Below, piece by piece: positions 23,510 to 32,754 of a stretch of 64,000 nucleotides of DNA. Every line of letters begins with the position of its first letter. Position 1 is the stretch's first letter. A program made the translations under genes and the position numbers. This DNA is from Cantharellus purpuraceus (taxonomy: Eukaryota; Basidiomycota; Agaricomycetes; Cantharellales; Hydnaceae): the NCBI GenBank assembly GCA_025174535.1, contig JALBUN010000004.1, positions 62,001 through 126,000 of the forward strand, in the 5' to 3' direction. The notes under the pieces were generated by a model, which saw only the letters and a program-made list of their open reading frames with translations, had not been told where the DNA came from and searched no databases.

Positions 23510-24402
23510 TGTTATGACTATATTCATTAACACCCAGATCCCCATCCAATCCACTCAGATCCCCACACACATGAAATCTATACTCCATTTGGAAACTGCC
23601 ACATCTCCATCTACCTGTCCAATTGTCACCACCGATTCCGCCCATCCATCTCTGGTTCCGATTGATGCATCAGCATCACCATAGGAACCCAGACACCCGT
23701 CCCCATTGGACTTGGACATACTCATGTAAGGTCGTTGGCCTTGGAGACCCATCACTGGAGTAATTATTATTAGATTTCAAATATGTATTTAAGTTGCCTG
23801 ACTGAGGACTTCATTCCCCAGTCCAAATATCAAATCACGCCTAGTTCCTAAGTCCAATCCTAACTCTCTAAGTTGTACTCCGTCTCCGAAATCTCAGACA
23901 CTGGTATTAGTGAGGGCACAGCACATAAGCTGAAGCCAAGTCCGTTCCAACCCCCACAACGTACCTGACTCCTCCAACTCCAACCAAACCTCCAACCCCC
24001 ACAACGTACCTGACTCCTCCAACTCCAACCAAACCTCCCACCAAACCTCCCACCAAACCTCCCACCAAACCTCCCACCAAACCTCCCACCAAACCTCCCA
24101 CCAAACCTCCCACCAAACCTCCCACCAAACCTCCCACCAAACCTCCCACCAAACCTCCAACCAAACCTCCCACCAAACCTCCAACCAAACCTCCCACCAA
24201 ACCTCCAACCAAACCTCCCACCAAACCTCCAACCAAACCTCCCACCAAACCTCCAACCAAACCTCCCACCAAACCTCCAACCAAACCTCCCACCAAACCT
24301 CCAACCAAACCTCCAACCAAACCTCCAACCAAACCTCCAACCAAACCTCCAACCAAACCTCCAACCCAATCTCTGACCCCCAATCAGACCTAGTGTGTAA
24401 CA
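23510..24402 (+). repeat. Solo LTR of the same gypsy family with minisatellite expansion
   Basis: It has the same ends as the 528-bp LTRs, but is 893 bp long because of a 12-bp tandem array. It is flanked by gacaa (23505-23509 and 24403-24407). Deleting it with one duplication restores WRQVQWSEYLSQFNL in frame, matching the second gypsy copy at 57522-58025 (RQVRWSEYLSQ). Confidence 0.93.
23985..24368. repeat. 12-bp minisatellite (aaacctcc[c/a]acc)n
   Basis: About 29 tandem units of AAACCTCCCACC or AAACCTCCAACC. The left part is uniform CCCACC. The middle alternates CCCACC and CCAACC as a 24-bp higher-order unit. The right part is uniform CCAACC. The long open frames across it (GGLVGGLV-like repeats) are a result of the period being divisible by three and are not genes. 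Confidence 0.95.
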
Positions 24403-26082
24403 GACAAGTCCAATGGTCCGAATACCTATCTCAGTTCAATCTCGTTATCCATTTCCATCCAGGTCAACTTGGAGCAAAGCCTGACATGTTAACATCTACC
24501 CTAAAGAGGGGAATAGCAACTATGCCACTGTAAACCCACACAACTTTCATCCTGCATTCACTAATGAGCAGCTGGCATCATCCCTATGAGCATCCACCCT
24601 CATGACTCTCACCCTCCAAGCTGTTACCATTATGGACATCGACCAACTCCGCTCCGACATCCGCTCATCACTCTGATCTGATCCTATTGCAGTTAAACAC
24701 TTGGACAACCCTTCCGATCTGAAGTGGTCACTTGACCCCAAAGGACACCTCCAACACAACAACCAGATATATGTCCCCAACACCAATGGTCTCCGACTCT
24801 GAGTTTTGCAGTATTATCATGATCACCCAATCTCTGGCCATTTCAGGCAAAATTGCACACAAGGATTAATCTGATGAGACTACATATGGCCAAAAATGCG
24901 AGAATACATTCAACACTACATGTATGCACTCAAAATCACAAAGGCACAAACCCTACAGAATGCTCAAGCAACTTCTGGTCCCGGAGCAACCATGGAACTC
25001 CATCTCCATGGATTTCATAGAGAAGCTCCCCCCATTGCTCAGATATGACACCATACTTGTGATTGTCAACAGGTTCACTAAACAGTCACTATTCATTCCA
25101 ATGCATGACACCATCACCTCCGCCTCACTAGCTAAATTGTTCATTCTCCACATATTCTCTAAACACGGAGTCCCATCGCATGTCATGTCCGATCGGGGCT
25201 TGGAGTTTGTCTCCTCCTTCTTCCACACATTAGGAAAGGCTCTTGACATGAAGCTTCATTTCACCTCTGGATATAATCCTGAAGGAGACAGACAAATGGA
25301 ACAAATGAATCAGTCCCTGGAACAATATCTCCAAGTCTATTGTAACTATCAACAAGACAACTGGGCTGACCTACTTCTAATTGCAGAGTTTGCCTACAAC
25401 AATGCTCTGAACGCAACTACCGGCGTCTCTCTGTTCTTTGCTAATAAAGGCTATCATCCAAACATCTCCATCCACCCTGAGAAGGAACTCACCTCCACCA
25501 AAGCCTGCCATTTTGTAACTGACCTCAATCAACTACACCAACATCTCCAAGAAACCATCTCCGATGCCCAGAAACAATACCAAGTCTCCACAGACCAACA
25601 CTGCATTCCAGCTCCAGACCTGCAAATTGGAGACAAAGTGTTTGTTAAGGCCAAACATTTCCGGACCACCCATCCATCGAAGAAACTCTCCGAGAAATAC
25701 TTAGGTCCTTATGAGGTCATTGCTCATGCTGGCAGCAGGTCCTTCACCCTCCACCTCCCACTTCTGAGCAGTTCATCTGGTCTTCCATATATCAATGCTT
25801 GAACCTGCTACTACGAACGAGATCTCCAGTTGCACACAACCTCCACCTCCCCCAATCATCATTGAAGGAGACAATGAATATGAGATATCTGAGATCCTGG
25901 ACTCAAGGATCGACCATCAATACAAGTGCAAGCTCCAGTACTTAGTCAAATGGACTGGATATGAAGGCACCGATGAAGAGTCCTCATGGATCTCTGTGTC
26001 TGAACTCAATCATGCATCCGAATCAGTCTCCAACTTTCACTCTGCTTATCTGGACAAACCTGGCCCTCTTATGAATCTTTAA
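24403..26082 (+). pseudogene. Nested gypsy RNase H end, integrase and chromodomain
   Basis: After the solo LTR, RNase H ends with QVQWSEYLSQFNLV and FHPGQLGAKPDML. The integrase zinc-binding part is interrupted by TGA at 24674, 24800 and 24872-24877. A small deletion near 24920 removes the CNSCTTC motif seen in the second copy. The catalytic core is open from 24924 to 25802: SMDFIEKLPPLL, MSDRGLEFVSSFF, HFTSGYNPEGDRQMEQMNQ. A deletion near 25765 breaks the end. The chromodomain (25870-26070) reads EISEILDSRIDHQYKCKLQYLVKW...SSWISVSEL. The three acidic residues of the integrase are recognisable. Confidence 0.85.
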
Positions 26083-26238
26083 GTTCCATTACTAATTCTA
26101 TTATTTCACATCATCATTTTATTACAAGTAACAAGGGAAATTACAAGTCTGCCCAAAAAAAAACTCCAAAGGAATATCACTCCACCTCATTTTTCTCCAC
26201 TCCGAAAGTATAATCAAAATCAAAATCATTTTTTTATG

Positions 26239-27770
26239 TTATACATTGCGTTTCCTTTTCCCCTTCCCCTTGTCTACCTCAGGCTCCATCTCTGACTCAT
26301 CATCACTCTCTACATCCGACACCCAATCTTTCTCATCCCCCATGTCCAAATCCTTGTCCAAAGGGGCCATGAACTTCCGCAGCTGATGTAACTCAGCCGT
26401 CCGCTGACCCTCCAGAACCTCCTTCCATTTTATCATCTTCACCAAGTCCACTAGTAACCCCTCTGTCCGCTGGAGGTGCTCTGACTGCAGGTTGGCCAGC
26501 CGGATAAGCTGGCCCACAGTACTATTGGGCACAGAGATGCTCCCTGTGCCTGCACTGGTCATTGCCCCTTCCAACCTGACCTGACACTGCTACCCCCAGC
26601 TGCCACAGCCCCCATCTCCGTCCACCACTTTTTGGTCGGACGACCTTCTGTTTCTTTCTCTGCCCCTCCTTGTACCACTAGTCAGGGCTTGACGCTCCAA
26701 CTCTGGGGATCGAACTTTCCATTGATCCTACACCCTCCTTTCTGACTCTGACAATGATTGCAGGACCGAAGGTGGCAAGTTGGGCTGGTAGGCCACACAC
26801 ACTCCAGGCCCACATCATGACACAAGTCACAAATTACGCTGGGCCTGCCAAATGGCTCCGTCAGAGCCAGAGCCTTGGGTGGTCCGCCCCTTCTCGATGC
26901 AGCCTCCAAGTGTTCCCTCTCCTCCTCCTTGTCCTGCTGTTCCACCGCCACCTTCTCCATCTTGCACTTGCAAAGCTGGATCGCCAACCTAGCAACATGC
27001 AGCTCCTTCTTATGGGTCACCAACACGTGACTCTCCGCCTTGCACCATATGACCCTCTGATCCACCTCCCGCTTCTCCATATCAGCACTCAGGTACACCT
27101 TCAATGAAAAGACTGTGATGTCAAGATTCTTCTTGGTGGTAGCAGCATAAAGCTCCGCTCTTTTGCAAGCCTCGACTGTGGCTACCCAAGCCATCTCCTC
27201 ATAGCAATTTGAGGTCGGATCCAGCTCCACATCCGTCCCAACATCCACACCTGCCTTGGGCTCCACATTTGCATCAAGCTCCATATTGGCATCGGGATCC
27301 GCTTCCACCTCCACCCTCTCCACCTCCACTGCTTCATCTTCCTCAGCCACACCCACTGCAAATAACAGCTGTGACCATGGATGTAACGGCGAGTCCCTCA
27401 TAAGGACAGTTGTTGGACAGGTTGACTCCGTCTGCATAATGGAGATGATGGCAACCTTGGGGGTCCCTGCCCATATTGGCACACTCAGACTTCCTGGGTG
27501 ACTGGTTGCCCCGGTCACCTCCTCCTCTACCTCCATGGTGGCTTCTAGCTTGTGCGCCTGCTCCTCCACTTCCTTCAGTCTCATGGCCTCCATCATGGCT
27601 GCAAGTTCCTTGACCCTGTGGGCCCTCTTGGCTTTCACTTCCTCCTCCTTCCTTCTCCCTTCCATCTCTGCCACCTCCTTCCATCTCCGCTCCTCCTCCT
27701 CCTCCTTCTGTCAGGCCAAGAGCAACTGCTCAAGCTCAGCCACACTCATGCTTGCCAAAGGGTTTGACAT
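26239..27770 (-). pseudogene. Antisense accessory ORF with coiled coil and Zn2Cys6-like motif
   Basis: The gene lies on the opposite strand between pol and the 3' LTR. From ATG 27770 (MSNPLASMSVAELEQLLLA) the frame runs about 363 codons to 26682, interrupted only by TGA at 27711-27713. It then passes a TGA (26682-26684) and a short gtcag duplication near 26587 before a last open part (26574-26239) ending in a basic KGKGKRKRNV tail. The N-terminus is a Glu/Lys/Arg coiled coil. Near the end of the long part is C-x2-C-x6-C-x12-C-x2-C-x6-C (CDLCHDVGLEC...CNHCQSQKGGC), the spacing of fungal binuclear zinc clusters. The C-terminal part has a predicted helix and an acidic stretch. A role in element regulation or targeting is only inference. 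Confidence 0.7.
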
Positions 27771-27800
27771 TGTTGGGGATAAGGCCTCAATCAGGCCCCT

Positions 27801-27811
27801 CCTTTTATATG
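27801..27811 (-). promoter_or_regulatory. TATA box of the antisense ORF
   Basis: The minus strand reads CATATAAAAGG, ending 30 bases before the ATG at 27770. It lies outside the 3' LTR (which starts at 27912), so it would be an independent internal promoter. Confidence 0.55.
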
Positions 27812-27911
27812 TCTCCAGACCTCCAGTATAACTCCGACTGTGCCCAATCATCTCACCTATTCAATCCATGGACATGAGGCCTCAGGGGCTTGGCCTTAAA
27901 TGGAGAGATAC

Positions 27912-28439
27912 TGTTATGACTATATTCATTAACACCCAGATCCCCATCCAATCCACTCAGATCCCCGTGCATATGAAATCTATACTCCATTTGGAAACCA
28001 TCACATCTCCATTTACCTGTCTGATTGTAACTGCCGATTCCACCCATCCGTCTCTGGTTCCAATTGATGCATCAGCATCACCATAGGAACCCAGACACCC
28101 ATCCCCATTGGACTTGGACATACTCATGTAAGGCCATTGGCCTCGGAGACCCATCACTGGAGTAATTATTATTAGATTTCAAATATGTATTTAAGTTGCC
28201 TGACTGGGGACTTCATTCCCCAGTTCAAATGTCAAATCATGCCTAGTTCCTAAGTCCAATCCTAACTCTCTAAGTTGTACTCCATCTCCAAAATCTCAGA
28301 CACCAGTATTAGTGAGGGTGCAGCACATAAGCTGAAGCCAAGTCCGTTCTGACCCCCACGACATACCCCGACTCCTTCTCCAACTCTGACCAAACCTCCA
28401 GCCCAATCTCTGACCACCAATTGGACCTAGTGCATAACA
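27912..28439 (+). repeat. 3' LTR of the nested gypsy
   Basis: 528 bp, preceded by a purine-rich aaatggagagatac and followed by the duplication catgg, after which Copia-B coding resumes in frame. Confidence 0.92.
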
Positions 28440-31400
28440 CATGGGACTAAAGGCTGTCTTCTCCTCCAAAAGATGCTCAATACTATGAGGCCTGAAATCG
28501 ATCATTCAAGGCACCAGATATGGTGCAGGACTCTACCACCTGATTGAAAACATGGTGAATGATCAACTGCTTATTTCCCATGCAACACCTACCCTCGAAA
28601 CATGGCACAGACAACTCAGTCACATCAACTATGACTCAATAATTTGCATGGCAGAGAAAGGACTTGTCACAGGTATGCCGGCTAACCTTTCCAACCTCCC
28701 ACAAACCTGTGATCATTGTATTCTTGGTAAACAGACAAGAAACTTGGTCCCAAAGGTGTGGGAGGGAGGAAGGGTGAAGAGGCTGCTTGAGAAAGTCTTC
28801 TCTGACATCACTGGGCCAGAAGTTGTACAGACGCCGCATGGTGGGTTATACACACTGAATTTTATCGATGACTTCTCTCAAAAAACCTGGGTGTACATCA
28901 TTAAACAAAAGGGAGAGGCTTTCGAATGCTTCAAAGAGTGGAAGGCCATTGTCAAACGCGAGACAGGATCCACTGTCAATATTTTCCAAATGGACAATGG
29001 GGGGGAGTATACATCAAGCAAAATTTGAAAAATATCTAAAAAACAATGGAATCAGGCATCAAACTACAGCTCCACACTCATCTGCTTAAAATGGGAAAGC
29101 AGAAAGGGTGCATCATATACTTTTTAATCAAGCCCATGCCATCATGTCTGAAAATAACTTCCCACCAAAGCTTTGGGGAGAATGCATCAGAACTGCAGCG
29201 TACATCAAAGATTGCTCACCTACATGTACACTCAATAATATCACTCCATATGAGGCCTACTACAGATTGAAACCAGACATTTTCTACTTTCGTGAAGTTG
29301 GATATGAAATCAGAGCACCACCCAAAGATACATACTTGCTCAATTGAATGTGTGTTGGTTGGATACTCGGAACATTCAAAAGCATACCAATGTTACAATC
29401 CCTCTACAGGACATATAGTGGTCTCCAGACATGTGTGATTCATTGAGACACAGGATTCAAAACAACGTCCATACTGTCCGGGCATGGAAATTGGGACTGA
29501 TGCACAGAGCAACCCATATGGAACAGAGCAATTGCCCACAACTACACATCTAGTCATTGAACCCTCTGATGAAGTGGAAGAATCACAGTCATCAGATAAC
29601 CCCCTGGATGATCAAACTGAATCAGTTCCAGATATCACACCTGCATCACCTACAGATGAGGTACCAAGCAACTCAACTTCACCCATGGATGTACCATGAT
29701 GCCACCCGACCAAAGAAGTTGTCTGCTGCAGGTGCAGCCATGCATGGGATGCAGTATGAATCAATCATTGAGTGAACTAAGCGAGAAATCAGGGAAAGAT
29801 CAGGCCAACAGAGCACTGATTTGGAGCAACAGCACCCACTGACTGAAACTATTTCCAAGAAGAAGAAGAATTCTTCCTTATTGCACACGATGATCCATGC
29901 ACCTACAAACAAGCTATGGAGGCATACGATGCCCCACTGTGGGACAAGGGATATGATGATGAAATGGGATCTTTACATTGGCATGGAGTCTGGACCTTGG
30001 TCCCTCACTCAAGTGTACCCAAGGGATGGAAAATTATTGGATGCCAGACAATTTTCTTCAGAAAGTGGGATGAAAATAATCATGTTTCAAGATGAAAGGT
30101 GCAAGTGGTAGCAAAAGGATACTCACAAATCAAAGGTATTGACTATACAGACACTTTCACACCTGTGGCCAGACTGGAGTTGGTTTGTACAGTGCTTGGC
30201 ATAGCTGCATCACTAGATTGGGAGATACATCAATTTGATGTCAAAACTGCATTCTTACATGGAAACCTTACTGAAGAAATATATATGGAACAACTGGAAG
30301 GTTGGAAGGAACCAGGAAAGGAGAACTGGGTGTGCAAGCTGCATAAATCACTTTATAGACTGCGACAAGCCGGGCGTTGCTGGTATGAATGACTCTGCAG
30401 TGAGATGATCAGGATAGGGTTTTCCAAGGCAAGTGTTGACCATAGCGTCTTCACGAAACACGGCTCGTCAGGTGACGCAATGATTACAATTCATGTTGAC
30501 AATATGGCTGTTGCCACAAGTAATCAAGAGACCTTAACCTCAACACTCAATGATTTACAAAAAATCATAGATGTTGTGGACATGGGAGAGATCAAATGGT
30601 TTCTGGGTATGGCTGTGACTCAGGATCATGACACACGCACTATATCCCTATCTCAGGGGGCTTATGTTGATATGGTCCTCAGGTGATTTGGAATGGAGGA
30701 GAGTTATGGGGTTACCACCCCCCTTGACCCAAATGTCACTCTTTCAAAATCTATGTCACCTGTCTCGGAAGCTGAGAAAACACAGATGACAAAAGTTCCA
30801 TACATTGCAGGTGTAGGATCGCTAATGTACATCTCACTCGCAACCCAACCAGATATAACATTCACAATGAACAAGCTAAGTCAGTTCAACTCCAACCCTG
30901 GCAAAGCTCATTGGACTGCACTACAACGTGTTCTTTGTTATCTAAAGCAAACTTGAGATGTTAATCTCACCCTTGGAGGAAAGGGAGAAATTGTTCTATG
31001 CGGTTATACTGACTCTGACTATGCTGGATGTGTAGACACTCGTCAATCTACCTCAGGATACATCTTCACTCTGGGATGTGGAGCAATTTCTTGGAGCTCT
31101 AAACGACAATTGATAGTCACCACATCAAGCTGTGAGGCAGAATATGTGGCTAGCTGTCACACAACAAAGGAGGCTATGTGGCTATGTCACCTACTCGATA
31201 CCCTTGGTCACAGACAAACAATGACCATTTTTCACAGTGACAATACAGGGTCCATTGCTTTAACAAAAGATCCTACATTCCATGCACACTCAAAGCATAT
31301 CGATGTTCAATATCACTATACTCATGAATGCGTCAAGGATAAAAACATTTGTTTCCATTATCTCCCAACATCCGAGATGCCTGCTGATATTATGATGAAA

Positions 31401-31522
31401 GCCCTACCTCGCTCGAAGCACAAAAAGTTCATGCAGTCACTCAGCTTATGCAACCTCCTCAGCAGGGTAAACGCTCACTACATGGTCACTGAGCCGTCCA
31501 ACGACGCCACAGTGAGGGAGGG
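28440..31522 (+). pseudogene. Copia-B pol: integrase, reverse transcriptase, RNase H
   Basis: The reading continues from 19859 across the gypsy duplication (LTDM, then GLKAVFSSKRCSIL). A TGA at 28486 is followed by the GAG-pre-integrase motif HRQLSHINYDS...CDHCILGKQ. Integrase shows SDITGPE, IDDFSQKTW and MDNGGEYTSS; a 1-nt frameshift follows near 29026. RT (30099-30956) has QFDVKTAFLHGNLTEEIYM, YRLRQAGRCWYE and IHVDNMAVAT, with D-N in place of the usual second D. RNase H follows (31000-31480: [35 protein letters not shown]). From 30099 to 31480 the frame is single and broken only by TGA at 30390, 30684 and 30954. Confidence 0.85.
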
Positions 31523-31765
31523 TGTATGTGCAGTATTAGCACATGTGCTGAGTATGTCCACATTAATGACACACCACAGAATTGGATACCCATCAGAACT
31601 CCGTTCCCTATTTTCTTTTACAGATGTATATAATACTTCTGTAATGGTTTCCTCACCCTCAGCCATATCCATAATATACGGACTGAGGTGAGAAACATTG
31701 ACACTTATTATCTTTACCCATTGCTTATATCCATCTTGTATAGCTATATTATTCAGAATCCAATA
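31523..31765 (+). repeat. 3' LTR of Copia-B
   Basis: 243 bp. Compared with the 5' LTR it lacks about 15 bp directly after the TG start and about 51 bp of the duplicated distal segment. The duplication acaga follows. Confidence 0.9.
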
Positions 31766-31977
31766 ACAGAGTTCTTCAAGATCCAATATGATGGCACATG
31801 GACCACCTTGGAACTCCACTATCTCAATTTCTTGTTCAAATTATTCACAGCAGTGAATGATACCCTTACCAGTGTTAAGCTTCCAGAGAGGCACAAAGGT
31901 TTGGCCGCCAAATGGCGGGCCTACCTGGCAAGGCATGATCCAAAGTACCACAACTGCAATTGGTCAGTGACAAGCAT

Positions 31978-32091
31978 ATAGACTGAAGATATCCACTGTA
32001 CCAGCTGGCATTATCTCTTATTGGCTCTCACTTATTGAGTATCTTGTTGTTGTGGCCTCGTCATTCAGCGTAGCCCTCACACTGCTACACT
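31978..32091 (+). repeat. LTR fragment of the right-hand gypsy family
   Basis: The segment tatagactgaagatatcc to gtagccctcaca matches the 3' part of the 5' LTR at 58248-58352 with few differences. Only the terminal 114 bp are present and no target duplication was found, so it is a truncated remnant. Confidence 0.8.
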
Positions 32092-32097
32092 CAACTT

Positions 32098-32754
32098 ATG
32101 TTCCCCATTCCTGTGATTGACTTCCTGACAGAACTTGTTGGCAAGCATAACATGAAAAAAATCCTCAAGTCCCACCCTGACAATATTCAGTCAGGTCCCA
32201 AGTCCCAGGAAGTGTTCAAGGGTGCTTATATTCAGTTCACTCATTTTGTAAAAGCAATTGATAGCTGCCCAGTTTCTGATGGTGAGACGAAGAGACCGTA
32301 CATAACACTCGTCATGAACTTTGATAGGGATCCAGAACCACCATCTCCGTCACAGGCAGTAGAGTCTACATACTCCAAGGTTGATGCTCACAGTGGCGAG
32401 ATATTAGGTGCTATGACGCCATCAGCAACCCAGGCCTCACAACACCATCCTCGCTATGCGATAACGATCACAGGCTGTTCATCCTCGGTTTATCCACTAA
32501 TTTGAGCCAATGAAACGCACCGATATGCAATGTTGCTGGCCCCCCGATCCGAGTCTCTGTATGAGGAACATCCGCGACACTGGCAGCCAAATGCGCTTAG
32601 AATGATACGTGAGATGAAGCCGGAATGGTCGTTTGGACCTCAGTGGGGAGGCAAAGGGTTAGCAAGTAGGGTGTACACGGCGAATAAGCTGGACGAGGGG
32701 GTTATCGTCGCCAAATACATGGGCGACGAGGACGACATGGACATAAGCAAGTGA
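32098..32754 (+). pseudogene. Unidentified ORF remnants
   Basis: Two consecutive open frames, 32098-32505 (MFPIPVIDFLTELVGKHNM...) and 32530-32754 (...GPQWGGKGLASRVYTANKLDEGVIVAKYMG), have protein-like composition but differ in frame. They lie just downstream of the LTR fragment and might belong to the same host gene as 11167-31981; the frames do not join simply. No family is recognised. Confidence 0.35.

Larger units (their letters stand above)
19860..28439 (+). mobile_element. Chromodomain Ty3/gypsy retrotransposon nested in Copia-B
   Basis: LTRs of identical length (528 bp) lie at 19860-20387 and 27912-28439, flanked by catgg (19855-19859 and 28440-28444). Internal order: gag with zinc knuckle, aspartic protease, RT, RNase H, integrase, chromodomain, then an antisense ORF before the 3' LTR. 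A solo LTR of the same family sits in RNase H. Without it the element is about 7.7 kb. The integrase-before-chromodomain order marks a chromovirus. The pol frame has many TGA stops and some indels, so it is non-autonomous now. Confidence 0.93.
11352..31765 (+). mobile_element. Copia-B: Ty1/copia retrotransposon carrying nested insertions
   Basis: The termini are LTRs at 11352-11661 and 31523-31765, flanked by acaga (11347-11351 and 31766-31770). After subtracting Copia-A and the gypsy with their duplications, about 4.9 kb remain, a normal copia size. The order is gag, zinc knuckle, protease, GAG-pre-integrase, integrase, RT, RNase H. The primer-binding site GGTTATGGGCCCC directly follows the 5' LTR. 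A purine tract (gtgagggaggg) precedes the 3' LTR. Several frameshifts and TGA stops show it is dead. It is the oldest layer of the nest. Confidence 0.92.
11167..31981 (+). pseudogene. Unidentified host ORF interrupted by Copia-B
   Basis: An open frame from ATG 11167 (MFLDLDVCLRSVG...) reaches the Copia-B insertion at 11352. Removing the element and one copy of the duplication acaga continues it without frame change at 31771 (FFKIQYDGTWTTL...) as far as TAG at 31979. That stop lies where an LTR fragment of another gypsy family begins. The two parts total about 132 residues, with a Trp/Tyr-rich second half (KWRAYLARHDPKYHNCNW). I do not recognise the family. In-frame continuity over the junction is good evidence that the target was an exon, but an open frame by chance cannot be excluded. 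Confidence 0.45.

Noticed and set aside
23860..24383. Three overlapping minus-strand ORFs of 156-169 codons with GGRFGWRF, EVWLEVWL and VGGLVGGL repeats
   Set aside because: They are translations of the 12-bp minisatellite in three frames inside a solo LTR. A period divisible by three keeps all frames open; no start context or conserved flank is present.
11352..31765. CRISPR array, rRNA or tRNA genes
   Set aside because: The repeats are LTRs and minisatellites in eukaryotic DNA. No spacer-repeat array, rRNA signature or clear tRNA cloverleaf was found by eye anywhere in the window.
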